Source of the DNA: an uncultured Actinoplanes sp. | Lineage (GTDB): Bacteria > Actinomycetota > Actinomycetes > Mycobacteriales > Micromonosporaceae | Assembly (NCBI RefSeq): GCF_934643405.1 | Contig: NZ_CAKUCL010000001.1 | Location: 1 to 64,000 of the forward strand | DNA length: 64,000 bases | Direction of reading: 5' to 3' | Shown: positions 19,630 through 27,730 of the stretch, one piece after another | How positions within the stretch are numbered: position 1 is the first letter of the stretch | How the letters are laid out: each line of letters begins with the position of its first letter | The notes under the pieces: generated by a model | Told to the model about the DNA's origin: nothing | What the model saw: only the letters and a program-made list of their open reading frames with translations | The model's database searches: none | Program-made: the position numbers and the translations under genes

Positions 19630-20661
19630 TCAGGTGCGCGGGCGAGTCGCGGTCGACGCCCTTGCCACCAGCTCGGGCTCGAACAACAGCTGCTGGTGCC
19701 GGTGGTCGGGGTTGGTCGCCTCGTCGAGGACCAGCTGCGCCGCCGCCCGGCCCAGTTCCTGCCTCGGCTGCCGCACCGACGTCAACGGGACGGCCGCGGC
19801 AGCCGCGAACTCGATGTCGTCGAAGCCGACGATCGCCAGGTCGTCCGGAACCCGCAGGCCGGAACCGATGCTCTGCTGCAGCAGGCCGAGCGCGAGCAGG
19901 TCGTTCGCGCAGAAGGCGGCGGTCGGGCGGCGCCGGACGGGCAACCCGGCCAGCCGCTCGCCGGCCGAACGGCCCTCGGCCACGGTCAGGGCCTCGGTGG
20001 GCAGGTACACCAGGTCGTCGGCGGGCAGGCCGAGCTCGGACCAGATCTCGCGGGCGCCCTGCAGACGCTCCCGCACCTGGCCGATCGCATCCGGGCCGCC
20101 GATGAACGCCACCCGGCGGTGCCCCTGCTCCGCCAGGTGCTCGATCGCGATGCGGCCGCCGAGCACGTCGTCCACGGCCACCGAGCAGCAGCCGTCGCCC
20201 TCGCGCACCCGGTCCACGATCACCAGCGGAACGCCGCGCCGGACGAGCTCGCCCAGGTGCGGCGCCGACGGATCGACGGGAGTGATCAGGATGCCCTGGA
20301 CCCGCTGTTGCAGCAGGCGATCCAGGTGCAACTCCTCCCGTACGGACCTGCTGTTGCTGTTGCAGATGAACAGCGACAGATCAGCGTCCTCGGCGGCCAT
20401 CTCGATGCCTTGGGCCACGTCATGGAAGAACGGGTTGGTGCCGTCGAGCATCACGTACGCCAGCGTGCGGCTCGTGCCCGCGCGTAGCTGCCGCGCCGAC
20501 TCGTTGCGCACGAACCCGAGCTCGGCCATCGCCCGCTCGACCCGCTCCCGGGTGCGCGAGCTGACCACTTCAGGACGATTCATCACGTTGGAGACCGTGC
20601 CCAGCGAGACACCGGCGGCCGCGGCCACGTCCTTCACCGACGGCGTCCTGCCGTTCAGCAC
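19630..20661 (-). CDS. LacI-family repressor of the rhamnose regulon
   Basis: The 343-residue regulator has an N-terminal LacI helix-turn-helix (SVKDVAAAAGVSLGTVSNVMNRP, residues about 8-30, read as one motif in two helices) followed by a periplasmic-binding-protein-like effector domain. The GTG start at 20661 is preceded by GGGAGG. It sits between the two rhamnose operons, and matching palindromes follow both operon promoters; a partial copy (TGAAACGTTGAA) lies just before its own start. I infer repression released by L-rhamnose or a pathway intermediate. Confidence 0.93.
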   Translation of the reverse strand: MLNGRTPSVKDVAAAAGVSLGTVSNVMNRPEVVSSRTRERVERAMAELGFVRNESARQLRAGTSRTLAYVMLDGTNPFFHDVAQGIEMAAEDADLSLFICNSNSRSVREELHLDRLLQQRVQGILITPVDPSAPHLGELVRRGVPLVIVDRVREGDGCCSVAVDDVLGGRIAIEHLAEQGHRRVAFIGGPDAIGQVRERLQGAREIWSELGLPADDLVYLPTEALTVAEGRSAGERLAGLPVRRRPTAAFCANDLLALGLLQQSIGSGLRVPDDLAIVGFDDIEFAAAAAVPLTSVRQPRQELGRAAAQLVLDEATNPDHRHQQLLFEPELVARASTATRPRT

Positions 20662-20674
20662 GGGAACCTCCCAT

Positions 20675-20686
20675 TGAAACGTTGAA
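20675..20686. promoter_or_regulatory. Putative LacI autoregulatory site
   Basis: TGAAACGTTGAA matches the rhamnose operator TGAAACGTTTCA at 10 of 12 positions and lies 13 nt upstream of the LacI gene start. A further partial match (AGAACGTTTCG) is at 20732-20742. Confidence 0.55.
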
Positions 20687-20751
20687 GCAGCAATCTTACG
20701 GCACGAGCGAAAGCGGAACGGCGGTGTTTCCAGAACGTTTCGCGCCAACGC

Positions 20752-20781
20752 TTGACATGTGTGATCGGGGCCACCTACGTT
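20752..20781 (+). promoter_or_regulatory. Promoter of the rhaTPQS-rhaM-rhaI operon
   Basis: TTGACA (20752-20757) and TACGTT (20776-20781) are spaced by 18 nt, close to the vegetative consensus. The layout mirrors the promoter at 19561-19590, and an operator follows at 20796. Confidence 0.65.
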
Positions 20782-20795
20782 CAGCGTACGCGATC

Positions 20796-20807
20796 TGAAA
20801 CATTTCA
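20796..20807. promoter_or_regulatory. LacI-type operator for the rhaT operon
   Basis: TGAAACATTTCA differs at one base from the perfect palindrome at 19537-19548. It begins about 15 nt after the predicted -10 element, the same geometry as the opposite operon. Confidence 0.8.
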
Positions 20808-21452
20808 AATGCGACGGCGACGCAGAACGCGACGGCGAGAGACGAGCACCTGACGGCGGGTGACAGCGCCCGGCGGGCCCGGAACTCACCCGAGCGCGAT
20901 GGGTCCAACATCCGAAGGACCAAGCGCCCGAGGGTGGTGCGGCGCCCGCAACACGGGCGAGGAGACGGTTGACAGGAGGTCGGCGGCGGAGGGCACGTGC
21001 CGCCTCGGCCGAACGAGGGCCCGAGGGCGGGAGACCACCTCCGAGGGCAGGCGTCGAGGGCCGGCACTGCGGTCCAAGCGCCGCCCGCCAAGGCAGGCGC
21101 CCGACGGCGGGAGACAACGCCCGAGGGCCGGCGAAAAAGACAACAAGCGCCGCCTGGCAAGGCAGACGGCCCGACGGCGGGAGACAACGCCCGAAGGCAA
21201 AGGCAAGCGCCAAGACCTGGTGGCGACAAGGCAAGCGCCGGACGGCCGGGCGTGCGGCCCCCGGCGCGGGAGGCGACGTCCACAGCGAACGCCCGGGCGG
21301 GAGGCGCCGCCGGAGAGGAACGCAAGCACCGGCGGGCCGGGCACGGCTCGACGGCGGGACAGGCGCCGGACGGCGGCTACGGGCCGGACGGCGAAGACGG
21401 ACGCCGCGTGGCGTGGGACAGCGCCGGGCGGCGGCAGACTGGGAGGTGGTCC
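20808..21452 (+). repeat. Long T-poor, repeat-bearing leader of the rhaT operon
   Basis: About 645 nt separate the operator from the first gene. The plus strand is strikingly poor in T: I count 26 T in 20821-21420, and only three in 21091-21240. A 26-nt unit beginning GCCCGACGGCGGGAGACAAC occurs at 21099-21124 and again at 21169-21194, 70 bp apart. A diverged copy starts near 21019, and GACGGCGGG also occurs at 20852 and 21350. Lack of T removes stop codons, so long open frames here are compositional and I do not call a gene. Confidence 0.7.
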
Positions 21453-22958
21453 GTGGCGGAGGCACCAGCCCTGCTCGAGGTCCACGACGTGACGAAATCG
21501 TTCGGCGCGGTCGCGGCGGTGCAAGGGGTCAGCTTTCCGCTGTACGGCGGCGAAGCGCACGCCCTCGTCGGCGAGAACGGGGCCGGCAAGTCGACGATCG
21601 TGAAGATGCTGGCCGGCGTGCACCGGCCGGACACCGGCACCCTCAAGGTGGACGGCGCCGCCGTGGACTTCGCCGGCCCGGGTGACGCGAAGGCGGCCGG
21701 CATCGCGGTCATCTACCAGGAGCCGACGCTCTTTCCCGATCTTTCCGTCGCGGAGAACATCGCGATGGGCAACCAGCCGCTGACCCGGCTGCGCCAGATC
21801 GACCGCAAGGCCATGCACGCCAATGCCGAAGCGCTCTTCCGCCGGCTCGGCGTGCACATCGACCCCACCCGGCCGGCGCGCGGACTGTCCATCGCGGACC
21901 AGCAGCTCGTCGAGATCGCCAAGGCGCTCTCCAGCGAGGCGCGGATTCTGATCATGGACGAGCCGACCGCCGCGCTCTCCGCGGTCGAGGTCGAGCGGCT
22001 GTTCGCGGTGGTGCGGTCGTTGCGCGACGAGGGCGCGGCGATCATGTTCATCTCGCACCGGTTCGAGGAGATCACCGCGCTCTGCCAGCGCGTGACGATC
22101 ATGCGGGACGGCCGGCACGTCACCACCGAGCCGATCGCCGGCCTGTCGGTCGACGACATGATCCGGCGGATGGTCGGCCGCGACCTCAGCGCCCTGTTCC
22201 CCAAGCAGGACGTCACCCCCGGCGACGTGCTGCTCGAGGTCGAGGGCCTGTCGCGCGAGGGCGTCTTCCGGGACATCTCCTTCTCCGTACGGGCTGGGGA
22301 GATCGTGGCTTTGGCCGGCCTGGTCGGGGCCGGACGTTCCGAGGTCATGCAGGCCGTGTTCGGCGTCGACCCGTACGACAAAGGGACCGTGCGGTTCCGC
22401 GGCAAGCGCTTGAAGCCGGGCTCGCCGCGCGCGGCGATGGCCGCCGGCCTGGCCCTGGTCCCGGAGGACCGGCGGCAGCAGGGTCTGGTCATGGAGCTGT
22501 CGGTCGAGCGCAACGTGACGCTGCCGCGCGCCCGCAAGCTGAGCCGGCTGGGCCTGCTGTTCGGCGGGGCCGAGCGACAGGCCGCGGCCACCTGGACGCA
22601 GAAGCTGCAGACCAAGCTGGGCCGGCTCAGCGACGCGGTCGGCACGCTCTCCGGCGGCAACCAGCAGAAGGTGGTGCTGGCCAAGTGGCTGGCGACCGGC
22701 CCGCAGCTGCTGATCGTGGACGAGCCGACCCGCGGCATCGACGTCGGCACGAAGGCCGAGGTGCACCGGCTGATGTCGTCGCTGGCCGCGGACGGTCTCG
22801 CGGTCGTGATGGTGTCGTCCGAGCTGCCCGAGGTGCTGGGCATGGCCGACCGCATCATCGTGCTCCGCGAGGGACGCATCGCCGCCGAGTTCAGCCGCGA
22901 GGAGGCGACGGAGGAATCCGTGATGTACGCCGCGATGGGACAAGAGGTGGCGGCATGA
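21453..22958 (+). CDS. rhaT: Rhamnose ABC importer, duplicated ATP-binding subunit
   Basis: The 501-residue protein has two fused ATPase domains, as in RbsA/XylG-type sugar importers. The first has Walker A GENGAGKS at 40-47 and Walker B ILIMDEPTAAL. The second begins near 260 with a degenerate P-loop (GLVGAGRS) and an LSGGNQQKV signature. GTG 21453 has GGGAGG 6 nt upstream. It heads the uptake operon, and its stop overlaps the ATG of an 18-codon frame leading into the permease gene. Rhamnose specificity is inferred from the downstream mutarotase and isomerase genes. Confidence 0.93.
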   Translation: MAEAPALLEVHDVTKSFGAVAAVQGVSFPLYGGEAHALVGENGAGKSTIVKMLAGVHRPDTGTLKVDGAAVDFAGPGDAKAAGIAVIYQEPTLFPDLSVAENIAMGNQPLTRLRQIDRKAMHANAEALFRRLGVHIDPTRPARGLSIADQQLVEIAKALSSEARILIMDEPTAALSAVEVERLFAVVRSLRDEGAAIMFISHRFEEITALCQRVTIMRDGRHVTTEPIAGLSVDDMIRRMVGRDLSALFPKQDVTPGDVLLEVEGLSREGVFRDISFSVRAGEIVALAGLVGAGRSEVMQAVFGVDPYDKGTVRFRGKRLKPGSPRAAMAAGLALVPEDRRQQGLVMELSVERNVTLPRARKLSRLGLLFGGAERQAAATWTQKLQTKLGRLSDAVGTLSGGNQQKVVLAKWLATGPQLLIVDEPTRGIDVGTKAEVHRLMSSLAADGLAVVMVSSELPEVLGMADRIIVLREGRIAAEFSREEATEESVMYAAMGQEVAA

Positions 22959-23011
22959 CCGACCGCACCGGAGCAAGCGCCGCGGGCGCAGGGCCGGGAG
23001 GCACCGCATGA
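22955..23011 (+). CDS. Possible 18-codon coupling ORF between rhaT and rhaP
   Basis: ATG 22955 overlaps the rhaT stop as ATGA. The 18-residue frame (MTDRTGASAAGAGPGGTA) ends in a TGA that overlaps the rhaP start, also as ATGA. It would let ribosomes pass from rhaT to rhaP without leaving the mRNA. The peptide has no recognisable feature, and a GGGAGG-like site for rhaP lies inside the frame, so it may be incidental. Confidence 0.3.
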   Translation: MTDRTGASAAGAGPGGTA

Positions 23012-24042
23012 CACAGATCGCGCAGCCCCAGCAAGCCGCGGTTGCCGACAAGACCGCCAAGCGGCCGCGGAGCTTCCTGAAGACCAGAGAGCTCGGCATC
23101 GTCCTGGCCCTGGCCGCTCTGGTCATCTACACGACGATCGACAACCCGCGGTTCCTGTCCGGGCAGAGCATCCGCGACAACCTGCTGAACACGGCCATCC
23201 TCGCGGTCATGGCCGCCGGTCAGGCCGTCGTGGTGATCACCCGGAACATCGACCTGAGCGTCGGCTCGGTCCTCGGCATCAGCGCCTTCACGGTCGCCAC
23301 GATGATGAGCGACCACCAGGGTCTGCCGATGATCGTCGCAATCGTCGCCGGTCTCGCGGTCGGCGCCGCGTGCGGGCTGCTCAACGGCGTCCTGGTCCGG
23401 TACGGCAAGGTCCCGGCGCTGGTCGTCACGCTCGGCACGCTCTACATCTACCGCGGCATCACCTACAGCTGGGCCGGCGGTTCGCAGGTGAACGCGGACG
23501 AGCTGCCCAGCCATTTCCTGCGCTTCGCCAACGACGACGTCCTCGGCGTGCCGTGGCTGGTCCTCATCGCGGTGATCGTCGTCGGCGGCGTGTCGCTGGT
23601 GATGCGCAACTACCGGGCGGGCCGCGAGCTGTACGCGATGGGGTCGAGCCCGCAGGCCGCCGAGCTGGCCGGCATCAAGGTCGCCCGGAACCTGCTCGGC
23701 GCGTTCCTGCTGAGCGGCGCGCTCGCCGGGCTGGCCGGGGTGCTGTTCGCGGCTCGGTTCGGCACGGTCGACGCCTCGGCCGGCAACGGTTACGAGCTGA
23801 ACGTGGTGGCCGCGGTCGTCGTCGGCGGCGTCGCGGTGTTCGGCGGCAGCGGCACCGTCTGGGGTGCCGGCCTGGGCGCCCTGCTGCTGACCGTGATCAG
23901 CAGCGCGCTCGCCGTCCTGGACATCAACCAGTTCTGGCAGCAGGCCATCGTCGGCGCCCTGATCATCCTGGCCATCTGCGCGGACCGCCTGGTCGCCGTG
24001 CGGATCGCCCGCAGTCTGCGGAAGAGGGACGCGCATGTCTGA
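23008..24042 (+). CDS. rhaP: Rhamnose ABC importer, permease subunit 1
   Basis: The 344-residue integral membrane protein of the ribose/xylose permease family (RbsC-like) has about 8-10 hydrophobic helices and the family segment SVGSVLGISAFTVA after ITRNIDL. A GGGAGG site precedes ATG 23008. It overlaps the second permease gene by 8 nt, and the two should form a heterodimeric channel. Confidence 0.93.
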   Translation: MTQIAQPQQAAVADKTAKRPRSFLKTRELGIVLALAALVIYTTIDNPRFLSGQSIRDNLLNTAILAVMAAGQAVVVITRNIDLSVGSVLGISAFTVATMMSDHQGLPMIVAIVAGLAVGAACGLLNGVLVRYGKVPALVVTLGTLYIYRGITYSWAGGSQVNADELPSHFLRFANDDVLGVPWLVLIAVIVVGGVSLVMRNYRAGRELYAMGSSPQAAELAGIKVARNLLGAFLLSGALAGLAGVLFAARFGTVDASAGNGYELNVVAAVVVGGVAVFGGSGTVWGAGLGALLLTVISSALAVLDINQFWQQAIVGALIILAICADRLVAVRIARSLRKRDAHV

Positions 24043-25045
24043 GACCCGGGTCGAGCGCCGCGATCTCCGGGGCGTATTCGCCACGTGGGACAGCGCGATC
24101 ATCGCGCTCACCGTCGTCGTGTTGCTGATCGCGTCGTTCGCCGTCGACAACTTCGGGACCGGCCGGAACTTCACCTTCATGGTCCTGGACCTGATGCCGA
24201 TCATCCTGGTCGCGCTGCCGATGACGTTCATCATCATCACCGGCGAGATCGACCTGTCGGTGGCCAGCACGCTGGGCCTGACCAGTTCGCTGATGGGCTG
24301 GTTCTGGAATCAGGGCCTGTCGATCGAGACGATCATCCCGCTCTGCATCGTGATCGGCGCGGTCGCCGGCGTGCTGAACGGATTCCTGATCACCGGGCTG
24401 GGCCTGCCGTCGCTGGCGGTCACCATCGGCACGCTCGCGCTCTACCGCGGCCTCGCCTTCGTGGTGCTGGGTGACGGCGCGGTGGCCGATTTCCCGTTCA
24501 ACTACACGGGCTGGGTCACCGGAACGATCGGCGACGGTCCGGTACCCAATGTGTTGATCCTGATCGTGGTCCTGGCCTTGATCTTCGGTGTGGTGCTGCA
24601 CGCGACGCCGTTCGGTCGCTCGCTGTACGCCATCGGGGCGAACGCTCAGGCCGCGCACTTCTCCGGCATCCGGGTGGCCCGCACCAAGTTCTGGCTGTAC
24701 GTGGTCAGCGGCGCGGTTTCCGGCCTGGTCGGGGTGCTCTGGACACTGCGCTACTCCAGCGCCCGCGCCGACAACGGCGCCGGCCTCGAACTCGCCGTGG
24801 TCGCGGCCGTTCTCCTGGGCGGCGTCTCGATCTTCGGTGGCAAGGGCAGCCTGCCCGGCGTCCTGGCCGGCGTGGTGCTGCTCGCCGCGTTGCAGAACGC
24901 GCTGCGCCTGGAGGACGTCTCCGGGCAGGCGCTGAACATCGTCACGGGCGTGCTGCTCGTGCTGTCGGTCCTGCTTCCCAACATCGTCAACGGTATCCGC
25001 GGCAGCTGGCAGCGCCGGAAGGTGCGCCAGGCCGCGGCTCATTAA
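24035..25045 (+). CDS. rhaQ: Rhamnose ABC importer, permease subunit 2
   Basis: The 336-residue RbsC-family membrane permease carries the ITGEIDLSVASTLGLTSSL signature in its central membrane region and about 8-10 hydrophobic segments. It overlaps rhaP by 8 nt and is followed after 10 nt by the binding-protein gene. Two different permeases with one duplicated ATPase is the known RhaTPQS arrangement. Confidence 0.93.
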   Translation: MSETRVERRDLRGVFATWDSAIIALTVVVLLIASFAVDNFGTGRNFTFMVLDLMPIILVALPMTFIIITGEIDLSVASTLGLTSSLMGWFWNQGLSIETIIPLCIVIGAVAGVLNGFLITGLGLPSLAVTIGTLALYRGLAFVVLGDGAVADFPFNYTGWVTGTIGDGPVPNVLILIVVLALIFGVVLHATPFGRSLYAIGANAQAAHFSGIRVARTKFWLYVVSGAVSGLVGVLWTLRYSSARADNGAGLELAVVAAVLLGGVSIFGGKGSLPGVLAGVVLLAALQNALRLEDVSGQALNIVTGVLLVLSVLLPNIVNGIRGSWQRRKVRQAAAH

Positions 25046-25055
25046 GGGAGACCCC

Positions 25056-26120
25056 ATGAGGAGACTGCTCACGGCGGGTGCCGCCTCAGTTCTGGTTCTC
25101 GGCATGGCCGCGTGCAGCGGTACCACCAAGAACAACTCTTCCGACACCGGCGGTGGGTCGCAGGCCGCGGCCAGCGCCGACCCGAACGCGAAGATCAAGG
25201 AAGGCTTGAAGATCGCGTACCTGCCGAAGCAGCTGAACAACCCGTACTCGGATGTCGAGGTCGGCGGCGGCAAGGTCGCGGTCGGCGAGCTGAAGGGCGA
25301 GTACAAGCTGGTCGGTCCGAACGACGCGTCGGCGTCGTCCCAGGTGTCGTACATCAACACGCTCATCCAGCAGCAGCAGGACGTGATCGTGGTGGCGGCG
25401 AACGACCCGAACGCGGTCTGCCCATCGCTGAACCAGGCCCGGGCCGCCAAGATCAAGGTGATCACCTTCGACTCGGACGCCAACAAGGACTGCCGGGACG
25501 CGTTCATCAACCAGGCGACCACTCAGGGCATCGGCGAGTCGCTGGCGAAGATGGCCCTGGAGCAGGCGGGCGCCGCCGGCGGTGACATCGCGGTCCTCTC
25601 CGCGACCCCGAACGCCACGAACCAGAACTCCTGGATCGCGGTGATGAAGGAGGAGCTGAAGAAGCCGGAGTACGCGAAGCTCAAGCTGGTCAAGGTGGCG
25701 TACGGCAACGACGACGACCAGAAGTCGTTCCAGGAGGCCCAGGGTCTGCTCCAGTCGTACCCGAACCTCAAGGTGATCGTCTCGCCGACCACGGTGGGCA
25801 TCTCGGCCGCCGCCCGGTACATCTCCTCCTCCGCGTACAAGGGCAAGGTCGCGCTGACCGGCCTCGGTCTGCCGAACCAGATGCGCGAGTACGTCAAGGA
25901 CGGCACGGTCAAGAAGTTCGCGTTGTGGGTTCCGTCCGACATCGGCTACCTCGCCGCCTACACCGGCGCCGCGATGGCCTCCGGGCAGATCACCGGCAAG
26001 GAGGGCGAGAAGTTCACCGCCGGCAAGCTGGGTGACTACACCATCGGCAAGGACGGCGAGATCGTCCTGGGTCCGCCGACCGAGTTCACCGCGGCGAACA
26101 TCGACAAGTTCAACTTCTGA
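25056..26120 (+). CDS. rhaS: Rhamnose ABC importer, substrate-binding lipoprotein
   Basis: The 354-residue protein has a signal peptide ending in lipobox GMAAC, with Cys20 the predicted lipid anchor. A short Ser/Gly/Ala-rich linker follows, then a periplasmic-binding-protein type I domain (KIAYLPKQLNNPYSDVE at the start of the fold). It would capture rhamnose at the cell surface and deliver it to the permease pair. A GGGAGA-type ribosome site precedes ATG 25056. Confidence 0.94.
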   Translation: MRRLLTAGAASVLVLGMAACSGTTKNNSSDTGGGSQAAASADPNAKIKEGLKIAYLPKQLNNPYSDVEVGGGKVAVGELKGEYKLVGPNDASASSQVSYINTLIQQQQDVIVVAANDPNAVCPSLNQARAAKIKVITFDSDANKDCRDAFINQATTQGIGESLAKMALEQAGAAGGDIAVLSATPNATNQNSWIAVMKEELKKPEYAKLKLVKVAYGNDDDQKSFQEAQGLLQSYPNLKVIVSPTTVGISAAARYISSSAYKGKVALTGLGLPNQMREYVKDGTVKKFALWVPSDIGYLAAYTGAAMASGQITGKEGEKFTAGKLGDYTIGKDGEIVLGPPTEFTAANIDKFNF

Positions 26121-26139
26121 TCTGAGCGACGACGACAAG

Positions 26140-26472
26140 ATGGCTCGCTACTGCTTCCAGCTCCAGATCCGGCCGGACCGGATGGCGGAGTACGTGGAGC
26201 GGCACCGGTCCGTGTGGCCCGAGATGCAGCAGGCACTTCGGGCCACCGGCTGGCGCAACTACTCCCTTTTCCTGCGCTCCGACGGGCTGCTCATCGGCTA
26301 CGTGGAGGCGGACGATCTCGCGGCGTCCCAGGCGGCGATGGAGGCGCTGGACGTCAACACCCGGTGGCAGGCCGAGATGGCGCAGTTCTTCGACGGAACC
26401 GCGCCGACCGACGGCTTCCCGCTGCTCACCGAGGTGTTCCACCTTTCCGAAGATCCTTTGGAGACATCATGA
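26140..26472 (+). CDS. rhaM: L-rhamnose mutarotase
   Basis: The 110-residue dimeric alpha/beta-barrel-type protein interconverts alpha- and beta-L-rhamnose and so speeds supply of the isomerase substrate. Diagnostic features are the N-terminal FQLQIRPDRMAEYVERH, the WPEM motif after it, and NYSLFLR with YVE downstream. ATG 26140 is chosen because homology begins there, although the ribosome site is weak. Its stop overlaps rhaI (ATGA). Confidence 0.94.
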   Translation: MARYCFQLQIRPDRMAEYVERHRSVWPEMQQALRATGWRNYSLFLRSDGLLIGYVEADDLAASQAAMEALDVNTRWQAEMAQFFDGTAPTDGFPLLTEVFHLSEDPLETS

Positions 26473-27635
26473 CCGACCTCGCCGCCGTGAAGCGGGCGCT
26501 GGCCGCCCAGCGCATCGAGACACCGTCCTGGGCGTACGCCAACTCCGGTACCCGTTTCAAGGTCTTCGCCCAGCCCGGCGTCCCCCGCAACCCCGAGGAG
26601 AAGATCGCCGACGCCGCCCAGGTGCATCGGTTCACCGGTGTGGCGCCCTCGATCGCGCTGCACATCCCGTGGGACAAGGTGGACGACTACCGCGGGCTGA
26701 CGGACTTCGCGACCGCCCAGGGCGTCGAGATCGGCGCGATCAACACCAACGTCTTCCAGGACGACGACTACAAGCTGGGCTCGGTGACCAACCCCGACGC
26801 CGGCATCCGCCGCAAGGCCACCGATCACCTGCTCGAGGCGATCGACATCATGGACCAGACCGGCTCCCGCGACCTCAAGCTGTGGTTCAGCGACGGCATC
26901 AACTATCCGGGCCAGGACGACCTGCGCAGCCGCCAGGACCGCCTGGCTCTCGCGCTGCGGGAGACCTACGACCGGCTCGGCGGGAACCAGCGCCTGTTGC
27001 TGGAGTACAAGCTGTTCGAGCCGGCGTTCTACGCCACCGACGTCCCGGACTGGGGCACCTCCTACGCGCACTGCATCGAGCTGGGCGAGCGGGCCACGGT
27101 CTGCATCGACACCGGCCACCACGCCCCCGGCACGAACATCGAGTTCATCGTCGCGTTCCTGCTGCGCCAGAAGAAGCTGGGCGCGTTCGACTTCAACAGC
27201 CGTTTCTACGCCGACGACGACCTGATGGTGGGTGCGGCCGACCCGTTCCAGCTCTTCCGGATCATGTACGAGATCGTCCGGGGCGACGCGCTGGACCCGG
27301 CGTACGGCATCGCCTTCATGCTCGACCAGTGCCACAACATCGAGCGGAAGATCCCGGCGATCATCCGTTCGGTGATGAATGTCCAGGAAGCGACCGCGAA
27401 GGCCTTGCTGGTCGATCGCGACGCCCTGACCAGGGCCCAGCTGGCGGGCGACGTCCTGGAGGCGAACGCCGTGCTGATGGACGCTTACAACACCGACGTA
27501 CGGCCATTGCTCGCGTCCGTGCGGGAGGATGCGGGCCTGGATCCGGACCCCGTCGCCGCGTACCGCCGCAGTGGCTACGACGAGAAGATCATCGCCGAGC
27601 GGGTCGGCGGCGTTCAGGCTGGTTGGGGCGCCTGA
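26469..27635 (+). CDS. rhaI: L-rhamnose isomerase (RhaI type)
   Basis: The 388-residue xylose-isomerase-like TIM-barrel enzyme converts L-rhamnose to L-rhamnulose. Conserved metal-ligand regions can be seen: LLLEYKLFEPAFY (Glu), CIDTGHHAPGTNIE (Asp, His), and GAFDFNSRFYADDD (Asp pair). GGAG lies just before ATG 26469. Size and sequence match the RhaI family found in actinobacteria and Rhizobiales, not the E. coli RhaA family. It completes the pathway begun by the uptake genes. Confidence 0.95.
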   Translation: MTDLAAVKRALAAQRIETPSWAYANSGTRFKVFAQPGVPRNPEEKIADAAQVHRFTGVAPSIALHIPWDKVDDYRGLTDFATAQGVEIGAINTNVFQDDDYKLGSVTNPDAGIRRKATDHLLEAIDIMDQTGSRDLKLWFSDGINYPGQDDLRSRQDRLALALRETYDRLGGNQRLLLEYKLFEPAFYATDVPDWGTSYAHCIELGERATVCIDTGHHAPGTNIEFIVAFLLRQKKLGAFDFNSRFYADDDLMVGAADPFQLFRIMYEIVRGDALDPAYGIAFMLDQCHNIERKIPAIIRSVMNVQEATAKALLVDRDALTRAQLAGDVLEANAVLMDAYNTDVRPLLASVREDAGLDPDPVAAYRRSGYDEKIIAERVGGVQAGWGA

Positions 27636-27730
27636 ATCCGGCCAAATGTCGGTAGAATGGGCAAATCGACCAACAGCGTAAGCCTCGACTCCTGGGGTAC
27701 GGTCCGCGCGCCGCGGCCCGGCAGTGTGCC

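Noticed and set aside
17295..20105. 936-residue open frame opposite the rhamnose genes
   Set aside because: It is a high-GC antisense shadow of the aldolase/dehydrogenase and LacI genes, with no domain.
21019..21198. Possible CRISPR array in the rhaT leader
   Set aside because: Only two exact repeats with a third diverged copy, no uniform spacers and no cas genes nearby.
20997..21452. N-terminal extension of the rhaT frame through the leader
   Set aside because: The extension is low-complexity and unlike any ABC ATPase. GTG 21453 has a GGGAGG site and lies where family homology starts.
20886..23126. 746-residue frame antisense to rhaT and through its leader
   Set aside because: In the leader it exists because the plus strand is T-poor; beyond that it is a shadow of rhaT. 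The repeats are not codon-periodic in a conserved way.
22760..24270. Phage or integrative element boundaries within the sugar clusters
   Set aside because: I found no integrase, tRNA fragment or flanking direct repeats; base composition and codon bias are even across the region.
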